From Xenoacremonium recifei (Eukaryota; Ascomycota; Sordariomycetes; Hypocreales; Nectriaceae), in NCBI GenBank assembly GCA_012184525.1, contig WOFQ01000023.1:372001-436000 (forward strand): DNA of 64,000 bases, written 5' to 3'. The notes under the pieces were generated by a model. The model was given only the letters and a program-made list of their open reading frames with translations. It ran no database searches and was not told the DNA's origin. Positions within the stretch are counted from its first letter, which is position 1; each line of letters begins with the position of its first letter. A program made the translations under genes and the position numbers. Below, one piece after another: positions 1-11,699 of this stretch.

Positions 1-1078
1 TGAGGGTTTCTGCAAGACGTGGTCCTTCAGAAAAGGCAATATGCTCCAAACCAATGGTTTCTCTCCATTGGTTGATGATATCTCCGAGTCTGATATAAAC
101 GGTTAATTAATACGGGAACAGCGCCTGCAATATCTTCGATAGACTTACCCCTGCCATGTCATAAACTCGACAACAGCATATGAAATGTAGTTTGCCACCA
201 TAGGCTTGGGACTGGAATCCTGACTAAACTTGAGATTTACCAGGGGATGGGGAAAAGATTTGGTACTAGTCCACGGCATGGTGAACATCATATGTACTGG
301 TATTCCAAGAGCTTGGGCACAATGAATATGGGCAAAGCTGGGAGGATTAGCAATAATTGCATCTGCCACAAATGGATTACCACTGATTGGATCCGGGTCG
401 ATGCATGACGACCAACAACCATCAAGTATTTCCGCAATCATCCTACGCTTCTTTTGAACATCGCCAGCTCGTAGGCTTTTCATGGCCGGTATGAGACTCG
501 GGTTGCGCACCATGTATGCCATCAACTCGACAGGATCCCCTTGTATTGGGAAAAATTCTAGGCCGGAATCGCGAACAAATGAATCGAATACATTGTGTGT
601 TGCTATACGAACTCGGTGACCATGCTTCTGGAGTTCCACGCCCAGAGCAACAAACGGCTGGATATCGCCACGGCTGCCCACGATCTGGACGACAATGTTG
701 AGCTTTATGGGAAACAATTGGCTTGCTGTCGTTCTGAATTTCGGAGGTGAGTACGGCGGCGGTGGCTCGTCGGATTCGCGGGCAGAAGGGAGCTTGAAAT
801 TTGGAAGCAGAGATAGAGATCGGACGAGGCGGGGGTTGACTTCGATATCGAGACGGCCATCTTCTGTAAATGCATGGCTTGTTAGATACTTTTCAGGGTG
901 TAGTAACCAGATCTTGCATAGGAAAAAGGGAAGTAGGAAGTCATTTGGTTAGATTACCATTCATTGCCGGCAGTTCGGCAATCAAATCTCCGGAGGTGAA
1001 CATCTCATACCGTGGCAACGCGTCCGAGGACGACGAGCCAGCGGCATCCCAATCCATCGCTTGTTCTCGTGGTTTCAT
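1..1078 (-). CDS. Sterol 3-beta-glucosyltransferase (GT1/GT28 family), 5' part; runs off left edge
   Basis: UDP-glucose:sterol glucosyltransferase-like protein that would transfer glucose to ergosterol-type lipids. Exons on the minus strand are 958-1078, 149-863 and 1-89 (open at the edge). Introns 864-957 and 90-148 keep the frame (GTAATC..TTTACAG and GTAAGT..TATCAG). The start ATG at 1076-1078 gives an acidic, Ser-rich N-terminus, then a proline-rich stretch. The GT28 N-terminal domain opens with [17 protein letters not shown] (nucleotide-sugar glycosyltransferase Rossmann fold) and continues through [20 protein letters not shown] to [18 protein letters not shown] at the edge. About 308 residues are visible. 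Family members without PH/GRAM domains are around 800 residues, so roughly 500 residues and the UDP-sugar site lie outside the window. No GRAM or PH segment precedes the domain. Confidence 0.88.
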
Positions 1079-2589
1079 CCTGACAGGAAGCTAATGGACA
1101 TAAGTTTGATGGAAATTGAAGTTGTTGAGATGCTTCTTTCCTGAACCCATTGTTATTTCTTGGTCTTGCAATCATGGGTAGATGCGGAGTATTGATATGA
1201 CGCGCTCTCTCGTACAAGAGGCAGCTAGGTACGAGCAGCCAACTCCCTTCGCAATGTCACTCGTATTCTATGCGAGTTTGGTAATCCACTTTCCGTAGTG
1301 TCATGGCCCGCTGCGATAAGTGCGGGTCAGTCTCCGGTTTTTACGGCTCGGTGGTGTCGATTCAGTGTTAGGCGCTGCATGCCAATGGCCTGAAGTCACT
1401 CTTTTTCTAACTTTGGATAGAATGGGCTCACTGTCAAAGCTGGATCAACAAAGTCAAAGCCTTATCTTTCATATAATATTCCTCCCTACCTCGGCGCTAT
1501 GAAGGATGGCTGGTCGCCTCATCCACTATGCAGGTAGACGAGTAGAGAACGTAATACGGCTCAGCCTGCACCACCCACACCTAAGAAGAAGAGCCACTTC
1601 TCTGACCGTGTTTCGTCTGTACTGCGCCCATCACGTCCAGGCTGCTTAGTTTAGAATTAGCTCCCGTGCACAAACTAGGCTCCCAACCCGTTTACTCTTT
1701 AAATCCCGTTTCCACTATTCACTCCTTTCCTAGGGCAGAACAAGGGGGCTAGCGCTGGGGGTCCTGTTTCTGCTTTGGTTCCAGAGTTGAGGCGTAGTTT
1801 TCGGCGTAAAGCTCGGTTTAAAATCCGAGTTGATGAACAATCCAGCCTCACTGATGTATGCCCCTGAATCTAGTGTCCACTCCCGCCCGCACCGCCTTCG
1901 GGCGATCTCCGTCTACGACACTGCCATAAGTAGTACATGCATCATGCGAAGCCCGGATTGGCTGTGTTATTTATATACGTATTCCTGTTTTGATCAGGGG
2001 TATATATGTATGCAAGTCTCCAAGTTGGGCTGCCCGTGCTACGTACGTGCACGCCGAGAGTCTTAGGGTCTGGGCACCTCGAAGGTCAAAGATAGACTTG
2101 GAACGACAGCTCTCGACCTGAGACGTCACGAGGAGGTTGAACAATTGTTCTGAGCGCAGCATCTCCGGACCACTGTTAGTAGAGGACTCAAAAAGCACTG
2201 AACAAATGACATCAAAGACGAAAGATGATGGCATCGGAATTTCGTATCAAGTTGACACGGAAACGGCAAACGCATTTGCGGAGGACTTGTGAAATTAGTA
2301 GAAGCAGGAAGTAACTAAGTTGTAGCCAATGCATCAGATACTTATGCTCTTTCAAGTCCCGCGGATTAGAAAGCATTAGCATATCAGAAAAAAAGAACGA
2401 GATTTTTCTTTCGGGAATAATGATGAAAACTCCATTTATCTATCGCCAATGCCAACCTTCTTTTCCTCTCTAGTCTATCTTCTGAGCAAAATAACCGTAA
2501 TCCATATCCATATCCATCGACCTATCATGTCGAGGCTGAACTAGTCTTCTAATAGCGTACAAGCTTTTCCTTTATTCGTACAGGCCTTT
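1079..2589. other. Intergenic, no gene recognised
   Basis: About 1.5 kb between the divergent 5' end of the sterol glucosyltransferase and the 3' end of the RTA1-like gene. It holds only short frames on both strands with no recognisable motif, no convincing splice pattern and no tRNA. The left part must contain the promoter of the glucosyltransferase. Confidence 0.5.
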
Positions 2590-3599
2590 TCAGGCCATCC
2601 TATCGTAGTGGCCCCTTGTAATTGGATATGAGTCGGTGCTGCCGTCCAAATTGACACCGTTTTCAAAGACCTTGTGCTGCACGAGCACTTCGCTGGGATG
2701 ATAGATGGCAAATGCTATCGCGACGACAGTCATGAGCAAAGCATCAAGGAGGTAGATGTAAATCTCCTTCTTCAGCAAGCTGCCATTTTGGCCCTGGGCG
2801 TATTCGATCATGCGGAACACCGAGCGAACCATTATCAGCATGCTAGTGAAGTAAAGAACTTTGATGAACCTTTCCCATGGCATAGATGTTCCCAGTACCT
2901 TGGTTGTTGGGTGCCTGGAAATTCGTTTGTGGAAAACAGCTAGGACAAGAATAAAGCCCGCGAAAAACACGACTTGAATTCCTAATCCTATCAGAATGAT
3001 GGCGTTACCAAGATTCTGAGACGATTCGGTGTGGGCGCTGGCAAGGATTCCGCCACCTAAAATATCACATTAGTCTGTAGTCAAATAGCCCTCGTCAACC
3101 TGATTACCAACCTCCACTTTGGCCAAAGAAGGACAGAATATCTCCCAGAAGAAAGATTTTTGTAAGCCATTGCACGCGAACGAGGGAATGTTGTTGTGCG
3201 TTGAGATTTCGAATAAGACGCCCGAGGACCATGTACATCGATGCAGCGAAGAAGGTTGGACCGAGGAGAATAAACAAGCTCTGCATGATATAGGGCATCA
3301 ATGTCCAGTCGGGGGTCTGCTTAGAAGAATATACCCTCGCGCCGTAACCGATTATTTCGACTACAAATTCGATCGTTAGCAGGGCTAAAGAGCGAAGACA
3401 GATAATAAACCAAGCGGTAATTCTCACAGAGCAAGCCCACAAGGAATGGAATGAAACACCATGTTCTTCTTTTCACAAGAAGAGTAAAATGCCAAATAAA
3501 AGCGGCGGCAAAAAGGAGAGCAAATATGACTGCTGCTGCTAGAGAAGGCTTGTAGTGATAAAATTCGAAGCCCGAACTGGAATCGGAATCGGTAGACAT
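2590..3599 (-). CDS. RTA1-like seven-TM membrane protein
   Basis: Member of the fungal RTA1/RTM1 family (PF04479) of plasma-membrane proteins linked to lipid translocation and resistance to sterol- or sphingolipid-active compounds. Exons are 3428-3599, 3112-3360 and 2590-3056, joined by small introns (GTGAGA..TTTGTAG; GTTGGT..TTTTAG), giving 295 residues, the usual family length. The start at 3597-3599 precedes an acidic extracellular N-terminus (MSTDSDSSS) and YKPS, the typical family opening. Seven hydrophobic segments follow. Family hallmarks visible are EIIGYGARV after TM2, a PYIMQSLFILLGPTFFAASMY segment, SFFGQSGGG after TM4 and an R-IEYAQG..E segment in TM6. An ATG further upstream in the same frame at about 3737 would add 46 residues that look unlike the family. 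Substrate is unknown. Confidence 0.92.
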
Positions 3600-4221
3600 T
3601 TCGAATATGCTAAGAATCAAAAGAAAGCAAACGATTTGGCTGCAAGTGAAGAAGACGTTTCCGGAAGATGATGAGTAGATGGGAGAGGATGGGGACCTAA
3701 GAACCGAATCCCCTCTGGTCTTATGAAGGCGCATCATCAGAAGTTAACCGCTGGAAGAGATCCGAAAATAGAACTCAGATACTGTCAATTTAAGCAGCAT
3801 ATTCCAGGGGCTTGAGCCACTGGCATGCAAAGCTTCAGACTAGCGGTTAGTTCCGAGCGTTATGGGCATTGCCAAGAAACTCGGGAAACTCGCATTCTCG
3901 CTTTTCGTATTCTCGCTCTTACAACCCGAGCGTCCAGGGCAATGACTCGGGTGGCCCAAATCCAGGTGTAGAATACGAACGAACCCGAGGCTCTCCAAGA
4001 AGCTCAGGCCTGCCACATTTTCTGCCCCGTAATAATGCCGCAGCAACATTGCCAATAGGAGAAACGACGACGAATCCAATTTCTCGACGTAGTGTTTCAG
4101 AAGCTTCCGACTACGAACGAACAACTCGCATTCAGGCGCGGCGCAGCCACTCCTAGTGTGGAATATATGACTATGTTCTCGCCGAAACAATTCCTGTGCT
4201 ACATGGCCACGAATCATTCGC
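3600..4221. other. Divergent promoter region between RTA1-like gene and beta-glucosidase
   Basis: About 620 bp separating two genes transcribed away from each other. A 155-codon open frame on the minus strand (3840-4307) overlaps the beta-glucosidase signal peptide and has no recognisable domain. I treat the stretch as a shared promoter region. Confidence 0.5.
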
Positions 4222-6665
4222 TTGCCTATCATGCTTTTTTTCTCCATTTCGAGCCTTGTGGCCTCTCTGACATTACTCCATCCTGCTTTGAGCTCGGAGT
4301 ACCCCACGCAACCAGTGTTATCGAGGAATTTTGTAGATTCTGATGTATTTTGGGATGATGCGGATAGGAAAGCCCGCGATTTCGTTTCTCATTTGACAAC
4401 GGTCGAAAAGATCGGCCTCGTCACTGGTAGCTACACCTCACCGAACTTACCCTGCGTAGGAACCATCGGTAGTATTGAGCGTCTAAACTTCGAAGGGCTC
4501 TGCTTTTCCGATGGACCTGCCGGGTACGCTCGTTCGGATGGAGTCAGTGTTTTCGCGTCTGGAATTACGGCGGCCGCAACCTGGGACAGGGAGCTGATGC
4601 ATCAACGTGCCGTGGCCATTGGAGAAGAATTCAGGGGTAAAGGAGCTCACGTTCACCTTGGGTAAGCTACTTAACACCGAGTACCTACACGTTCTATTGC
4701 TGATAGCGATATAGGCCTTCATCAGGACCAATGGGTCGCCATGCTACTGGCGGGCGGAATTGGGAAAGCTTTGGTCCAGATCCCTACTTAGCCGGTATCG
4801 CGATGGGAGTTTCGGTGCTTGGAATCCAGTCTGTCGGCGTTCAAGCCTGTTCAAAACATTACATCGGTAACGAACAGGAAACACATCGAACCTCGACTAC
4901 CAACGAGGACGGCGATACAATTGAAGCGATTTCTTCGAACATCGATGATCGAACCCTTCACGAGCTATATCTCTGGCCGTTTGCCAATGCTATCAAGGCA
5001 GGCACAGCGTCAATCATGTGCTCATACAATCGTGTCAACGGCAACTATTCGTGCGCCAACACGGACACAATGGCTATTCTCAAACAAGAACTGGCGTTTC
5101 CTGGTTATGTTGTGTCAGATTGGTATGCAACTCATGACACCACCAGTTCCGCTAACGCGGGGTTGGATGTGGAGATGCCAGGAAATGTGAGTGTAGCGGC
5201 TGGTCCTTCTTTCTTTGGGAATTTGCTTCTCGAGGCTGTCAACAATCATCAAGTATCAGAGGCTCGCCTTACGGAGATGACAGAGAGAATAATGAAGCCA
5301 TACTTTCTCTTAGGTCAAGACAAAGATTATCCGGCCGTAGATCCTTCCAGTGGAGCTTCGTTCCTTGTTTACCAATACGGCCACGGCTCGGCTCTATCCT
5401 ACGCCTATCCGCAAGTTCCCGCCCGGAACGTCCGAGGAGACCATGCTGAACTCATTCGAAAGATGGGAGCAGCAGGAACAGTGCTGCTCAAGAATGTGAA
5501 CGGCACTCTGCCCCTCAAGAACGAATCCGAGATTGGAGTATTTGGAAATGATGCGGCCTATCCAACTATGGGATCTGTTTTTCTTGACTACGGAGACCAG
5601 ATCCACGGTTTCGACATTGGCACTCTCGACATCGGTGGAGGGTCTGGTACCGTCAGACATACGAACCTTATAGCACCTATTGATGCTATTCAGCGACATG
5701 TTGCAGCCTACGGAGGCAGAGTACAAACACTCTTCGACAATGATATGGTGGCAGACGGTCGTTTCAGAACCATATATCCTGTCCCTGATGTATGTCTTGT
5801 GTTTCTGAAGGCCTTTGCTAGCGAAGGTCAAGATAGACTGTCTGCCGATCTCGACTGGAACGCTACAATGGCCGTGCAAAGCACCGCGGCGATGTGTCCT
5901 AACACAGTGGTCATAGTTCATGGTCCCGGAGTTGTGACAATGCCGTGGGCGGATAATGAGAATGTCACAGCCATTCTTGCAGCACATTACCCTGGAGAAG
6001 AAACGGGAAATTCCATTGTGGATGTCCTTTGGGGGGCCAGCGAACCCTCAGGCCGCCTTCCTTATACTATACCAAGGTCCCTGTCTGACTATGGAGTGCC
6101 GATCGTTAACATGACCGAGCCCGTAACAGATCCCAATGGATGGCAGGCAGATTTTGACGAAGGCCAGATAATTGATTACCGGCACTTTGAGTCTAATAAC
6201 ATAGACCCTCTCTACGAATTTGGCTTTGGTCTATCCTACGCAACATTCGACATGGGTAGCCGCCTCACAGTTGTCATCCAGCCGGGCCTCAGTGCTCTAG
6301 CGAATGAAGAAAACGGCTCAGCTCCCGGAGGGCTACGGGATCTTTGGTCTACTGTGGCATCTGTAACAGTAGAAGTTATGAATGTTGGTGAATTATCAGG
6401 AACTGCAGTACCTCAGCTTTACGTGGCCTTCCCTCAAGACACTACTCCAAAAGGAACGCCGATAAAGGTGCTTAGAGGTTTCGAAAAGATCCATCTAAGA
6501 GCCGGGGACACTAGGAAGATTGTCTTCCAGCTTCAAAGACGGGATTTGAGTTATTGGGACACGGAGATGCGGCAATGGACAATTCCGAAAGGCGAGTTCG
6601 CGTTCATGGCTGGGTTCTCAACGAAGGACATCAAAGTTACTGCGTCTGTTCCCGTATTGGGCTAG
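4222..6665 (+). CDS. Secreted beta-glucosidase, GH3 family
   Basis: Extracellular GH3 beta-D-glucoside glucohydrolase, likely acting on cello- or gluco-oligosaccharides from plant or fungal walls. Exons 4222-4661 and 4715-6665 (intron GTAAGC..ATATAG) give 796 residues, normal for the family. The start gives a clear signal peptide (hydrophobic core, cleavage near residue 25). The GH3 N-terminal barrel includes FEGLCFSDGPAGYA and CSKHYIGNEQETHR. The nucleophile Asp lies in VVSDWYATHD at about residue 281. The GH3 C-terminal sandwich contains GTVLLKN and PGEETGNSIVDVLWG..PSGRLPYT, and the C-terminal fibronectin-III-like domain ends the protein. Several N-glycosylation sequons are present. It is divergently oriented to the RTA1-like gene and convergent with the regulator downstream. 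Confidence 0.95.
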
Positions 6666-6745
6666 TCATTGATGGAGGACCTGGGTAATGAACGCCGATT
6701 TGAGCACTGTTTACTAAGAGAGAAAATGGTATTTGTCTGGATACC

Positions 6746-8692
6746 TCAAAAGTAGTTATCGTTTGGGGCAAATACAGAGCCCCAGTCCCCGAACTCATCA
6801 AAACAAGAATTTTCAAGAAAGCTCATACCATCCGGGTCATTTATCCATTGTCCCCCACTAGAAATCTCATTCAGTATCACCTCGCCTCCTTCATCGAGAG
6901 CCATAGGATCCGCAAAGCCTTGTGCTTCACCATTGGTATTGCTGTTTCCATCGTCCTGGCTTTCTTTAGAGGGTTGGAAATCCTGGACCGATGGTTGCAA
7001 GTTCTGCGTCGATGAAGGTTCGCCCGAGACTTGATAATGCAACTTTTCCAACCTTGAAAGGGTCATCCTCACTTTGCTAGCAGCGCGATCCCAGGTCTCG
7101 TTTTCCCATACGACTCCCCTTGCTGCCTGCATTTCTTGTCTTGCCGCTTCGAAACGTTGTGCAATGGCCTCCATCATTTTTCGTACATCGAGGTGTAAGT
7201 CTTGTCGCAACTGCATGTAACTTCTGAGGCCGTTCTTTATTACTGCTGGGTTACTGCAATGAGTTGAAAAGAACCTCACCCAGCGGCAGAGTCCGAGAAT
7301 ACTATAGAATAACATGGTCGTCATTGGCTGAGGCATGACAAAGTAGTAACAAACTGGAATTTGAGACCAATCATCGAACCAACTTTGCAACGCCTTGCGG
7401 GCTCGGTGAAAGACGTCAAGTGCCGGTGTGTTCGAGAGAGCAGAAGGGTCTAACGGAATAGAGATGCCGTATATGAGGTCTTTATCGGCGAGACCAATCT
7501 CATATAAACGCACTCTAGCCGTGTTGAAGTGTGTGATGATAAGATCTAGGTTACGATTAGGAACAAGTAGTATAGATCGGATTGACTGACTTACGATGGC
7601 CCTTGAGTTTTGAGGGTACTGACTCCCAGAGTCTTTCAACTTCTCGTTGCAGAATGGGGAAGTATACAGACACCGGGTAGGTTGGTATGCCTGGCAGTTC
7701 CTCTTCATTCTGGTCCCGCATACCAAAATGATGAATTCTTGCAGTAATGTGCTGAACACGAACGAGGAATACAAGCAAGTCATCTGTCTCAATTTCCTTG
7801 TCTTCCTCAAGCTTCTTCAAGCACTGATCTAGGTGCTTGGTAAACTTCGGGGTGTCGATCTTGTTAAACGTCATCGCAACACTATACCACGGTCAGCAGT
7901 TGTCTCTACGCAAATAGGATGCTCATACTTTGCTGTTGTGTAATAAACGCCAGCGATTACGCGCCGCTCCTCGTTCGTCCTCATGCGAGGTTCCTCGGGA
8001 TGCCTCATGGCCAGTTTAGCCCACTCGGGTAAGGCAGGGCTGCGATTGAGGCTCAACTCTCCCATGAGAGAGCCAAGTAACTGTGCCAGATGATGGAACT
8101 GGTGATGTCTAAGACAAAAGTTGTGATAATGCGATAAGAAGACGAGGATTCCCTGAAGAAGATCCAACGATCGCTCGGCGTTGACAAACACCGCCTCGGA
8201 GAGGTGCTTGAGGACGCCATAGCTTTGTGCCAATACTGATCGTAGATTTCGATTGGATGCTACCATTCTGATGACCTTGAGTAGGAAAGGTCGTGTCGAC
8301 TGGAGACTGGAGGGTGTTGTGCCGCGTGGGAGGATAACAAAAGGAAACCAGTCACACATTTGACTTGTGTAGGTCTCGAGGAGTTCATCATCAGACTGAT
8401 TAGGCATGGCCTCTTCTGGAGCGTAAGTAGCACAAAAGGGACAGGTCCTGGGGACGGCGGAATTATAGCTTGCGATTCCATGATTCGTGAGCTCTTCTTG
8501 ATTGATCAAGTGAGATGCATGGAGCGTTGGCGGTGATAACGGCCCCGTGAATGGTTGCTCATATCCAGTGGAGTTGTCGAGTGAAGGTGTCCGAGAACTG
8601 GTCTGTGTCGTCGTAGATGCAGCTGGGGTTTTCAAGAATTGGATCGGCTTACTGGTTTCTTTGATTTGCTTCGAGTTCCTAGTGAGGTCCAT
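6746..8692 (-). CDS. Fungal C6-type transcription factor, middle-homology region; zinc cluster not visible
   Basis: Putative transcription regulator. Exons 7929-8692, 7595-7881 and 6746-7545 (introns GTATGA..TATAG and GTAAGT..CCTAG) give 616 residues. The body matches the fungal-specific middle-homology regulators: DDELLETYTSQMCDWFPF, RPFLLKVIRMVASNRN, SLDLLQGILVFLSHYH and SLNRSP, then a second conserved part with TDDLLVFLVRVQHITARI. An acidic C-terminal tail could be an activation region. Members of this family normally begin with a Cys6 zinc cluster. In the 170 bp upstream I found none in any frame. An in-frame TGA lies shortly before 8717, and the first ATG is at 8690-8692. An upstream exon joined to an AG near 8679 cannot be excluded. 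It is divergent to the MFS exporter, with repeated CCGCGGACTTT elements between them, so it may regulate that exporter. Confidence 0.8.
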
Positions 8693-9539
8693 CGAATCAG
8701 TCCAGATGTAATCCAAGTAGTTGATTGAGGTTGGAACATATCACCGCGGACTTTCTCGAGAGCCCGAACGGGGTGACACAACCAGTCAATCATTTTTAGA
8801 CGTCTTCTTCGGATCCTCCGGCCGAGACCTATCATGGATACAAATAAATGTGATAGGGAACATGCTTACAGATCTCGACGCTCCCTCTTCTTTCTCGGTT
8901 TGTGTACTTGCGGGACACAGTCCCTCTGTAGACTTTCACAGCTATGGGAGCCTCAAGTCAGTTATTACAATGAGAAGCCTCGCGAAAGGGTGCCAGTTAT
9001 GTGATTTGGCTTTTGGAGAGGTCACTTACCGGTCACATCTGGCGCCAGGATCTGGTATCGATCGAATGCATCTTGACTTTGCAGCTGCACAAGAAGCACA
9101 AGCCGCTCCCCATTTGGCATTGGTCGAAGGGGCCTTCCGAGTCTCCATTGTCGGCGCTGACATGGCGTTGTCAGAGGAAGTTCTCCGGTGTTGTTCTCAC
9201 GACACTTCAAACTTGCCGCGGACTTTTTGTGATGACGCCGGTACGTCAGTTCCAGTGAGTAATATTTAAAGTCCGCGGGGTTTTGGCGTGGGATAAGCGG
9301 GGCCTAAACAATGGCGATGGCATCGGAGTTTTGGCTCAGAACTCCGGTGTCGTTGAACCCCCTAGCACGGGGTCAAGTCAAATAGATTTGCATGGCGTGA
9401 CCCATACTTCAATATGATATATAGACTTTGGAGCTCTTTTGTAACTAAGTTATTTCCTATAAGTTGACAGCTGCCAAGGCTGCCTCAACATCAGCTTTCT
9501 CCAACTCATTGACAAGCTACTACCGCACTACCGCGACCC
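8693..9539. other. Divergent promoter between regulator and MFS exporter
   Basis: About 850 bp between the two genes, with three copies of an 11-bp element (see next entry) and an AT-rich TATA-like stretch near 9415-9422. A plus-strand open frame (8721-9269) includes a segment with a Cys-x-x-Cys (RSLAKGCQLCDLAFGEV) that loosely recalls the start of HET-domain proteins. It has no further HET motif, so I do not call a gene. Confidence 0.45.
8744..9278. promoter_or_regulatory. Three copies of CCGCGGACTTT, two of them as an inverted pair
   Basis: CCGCGGACTTT occurs at 8744-8754 and 9216-9226 on the plus strand and as its reverse complement at 9268-9278. The first copy sits about 52 bp upstream of the regulator start (8692). 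The other two form an inverted pair 41 bp apart, about 270-320 bp upstream of the exporter start (9540). Each contains CGG/CCG triplets, the usual half-site of binuclear-cluster regulators. That this is the binding site of a C6 factor is inference. A 10-bp match (CCGCGGACTT) also occurs in coding sequence near 29383, so the core is not unique to this promoter. Confidence 0.5.
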
Positions 9540-11491
9540 ATGGACAGCTCCCGAGAACTCCGAGACATTTCCGCAGAAGGAACCGAAGATGAAGAGCAGA
9601 TTGTGGGTGTCGAGGTGGTTTCGGATGTGAAAAATGAGAAGTCCGGTTCGAGACTACCCACCGATGCCAAGGACGAGGCACTCTTGCATGGTTGGCAGTT
9701 CTACATCACTATAACTTCCGTCATCATGGCAGTGATTCTCGTGGCTCTGGCAGCAACAGTCCTAGGAACCGTATGACTTTTCTATTAGTCGATTGTCTTT
9801 TAGATGGTGGCTTGGACTAATCTAGACATAGGCAACACCTTCAATAACCAACGAGTTCAACTCTGTCCAAGACGTTGGATGGTATGCGTCTGCATACTTC
9901 ATCTCTAAGTCTGCAATTGCTCCTCCATCTTCGAAAGCTTTGAAAAACTAACGTCACCACAGTTGTGCGATGACGCCCCTAACAGGTAGACTATACCGAA
10001 CCTTCCACCTCAAAAAGGTCTTCATCTGCTTCATCGCCACCTTCGAGGTCGGTTCTCTGATCTGCGCGACAGCGGTATCGTCTCCGATGCTGATTATCGG
10101 CCGTGCTATAAGCGGAGTCGGAGGATCGGGAGTCATCACGGGAACGACAACTATCATCGCTTCCACAGTACCGCTGAGCAAACGCGCGTTCTTAATTGGT
10201 ATTGGGATGGCTTGTGTTGCCATCGGGCAAACTGCAGGGCCACTGATTGGAGGCCTTTTCTCAAGCTATGTGACTTGGCGCTGGTGTTTCTATATGTAAG
10301 AGGAACGTCAGTTGGATGCAAGAGTTGTGCTGAAAATTCCAGAAACCTTCCGCTCGGTGGCTTTGTCATTTGCTTCTTTGGGTTCCTCGTCAAATTGCCA
10401 GTCACACACCTCACGGATTCCCGACCCAAATTCCCACAGAACATACTCCAGATCGATCTGTTTGGCTTCTTCGGACTCGCGCTCGGTTGTATCATGCTTC
10501 TCCTTGGGCTTCAGTACGGAGGAGATTTGCATCCGTGGAACTCTCCCATGGTTATTGGTTTGATATGTGGCGGGTGTGTTACGTTGGTGCTTCTTGGAGG
10601 TTGGTTTGTGTACAAAGGCGACAGTGCTCTGATCCCACCTCGACTCCTGAAAGACCGGATCAATGTCTCCATCGGGATGACAGCTTTTTTTCAGGGCGGC
10701 GGCATCATCCTGTCCTCGTACTGGTTGCCAATCTGGTTTCAGGGCGTGAAGGGGGCCTCTCCCATCGGCAGCGGTGTCATGATTCTCCCGACAATCATCT
10801 CGCAATTCGTTGCTGCCATAGTGTGCGGAGCCGTCGTTCAGAGGACTGGATACTATCTGCCAGAAGTCGTATTCGGAAACGCTTTGGTGGTAGCCGGTGC
10901 AGCATTGATGATAGTGATGAAGCCCAGCACGTCGGAATCTATGTGGATTGGGTTCCAAATTCTCCTCGGTGCTGGAAGAGGATTTATTATGCAGCTGGCA
11001 AGTTTTCTTCGCGTTTCGAGCTCCCCCTCGGCACAGTTGCTAACTCTCAAAAGCTTGTGACAGCGATTCAAACTAATCTACCGCCTGAAGATGCTTCACT
11101 GGGGTCGAGTTTTGTCTCGGTCAGTCAATATCTCGCGAATGCAGTCTTTTCAGCTGTAGCAAAGGCCGTCTTCAGCTCATCCCTCCCAACAACCTTGAGA
11201 CACTACGCGCCCGAAGTAAACCCATCAATCGTAATCGATTCTGGCGTAACCGATTTTCAACACAAAGTGCCTGCATCAGAGCTTCCAGGTGTGCTAAATG
11301 CATACAACAGATCGCTAAACTACGTGTTTGTAAGTTGTTCTGACTCTTAGATTTGTTTTTCTCGAGTCGAGCGCTAATGAAATTTCTCGTAGACGGTTCA
11401 GATGGCTTGTGCTGGAGCTGCATTATGTTCAGGATTCTTTGTAGGATGGCGCAAGGTAACCAAGAAGAAGATTAGGGGCAAGCATGCTTAA
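9540..11491 (+). CDS. MFS multidrug/metabolite exporter, DHA14 (14-TM) type
   Basis: Major-facilitator efflux pump in the plasma membrane, of the drug:H+ antiporter-2 group often found with metabolite clusters. Six exons: 9540-9770, 9832-9908, 9963-10295, 10343-10997, 11054-11329 and 11393-11491, giving 556 residues. Family motifs are visible: [67 protein letters not shown] and NLPLGG, then SYWLPIWFQGVKGASPIGSG. The acidic N-terminal tail (about 50 residues) precedes TM1. The third intron start (9909, GTCTGC) is non-consensus but restores a conserved WYASAYFISNCA junction. The intron at 10998-11053 begins with GCAAGT and ends AAAAG after a CTAAC branch site, i.e. a GC-AG intron that joins MQL to LVTAIQTNLPPEDASLGSS. 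The substrate cannot be told from sequence; the neighbouring regulator and BVMO suggest a secondary metabolite. Confidence 0.93.
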
Positions 11492-11699
11492 AGCAGTCTT
11501 GTGAAATGGCATTGGAGATTTGGGGTCGGTCGTGGGAGGAAAGATGTTTCGAAAGATGTATTCTTCGATTCTTGTATTATCATTTAGTATTTTAAAATGG
11601 GAGTGGGATTCGGGTCATATCAAAAAGAGCTTTAATACAACATTATTAAATAGACTTCAAAAGAGATGTTCTTTTATACATACAAAGCATTATTCATTC

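Noticed and set aside
3840..4307. 155-codon minus-strand open frame upstream of the beta-glucosidase
   Set aside because: It overlaps the beta-glucosidase signal peptide on the opposite strand, has no recognisable domain and lies in a natural divergent promoter.
5394..5987. 197-codon minus-strand frame
   Set aside because: Lies wholly within the GH3 beta-glucosidase coding exon; an antisense shadow.
8721..9269. Possible HET-domain protein fragment in the regulator/exporter promoter
   Set aside because: A Cys-x-x-Cys segment recalls HET-domain N-termini, but no HET core motif follows and the frame overlaps the repeated promoter elements.
10308..10958. 216-codon minus-strand frame
   Set aside because: Antisense to conserved MFS transmembrane exons; no motif.
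10370..11350. 326-codon plus-strand frame in a second phase over the MFS exporter
   Set aside because: Its first part is an Arg/His/Ser-rich shadow; only its last third (from 11054) is real, and it belongs to the exporter after the GC-AG intron.
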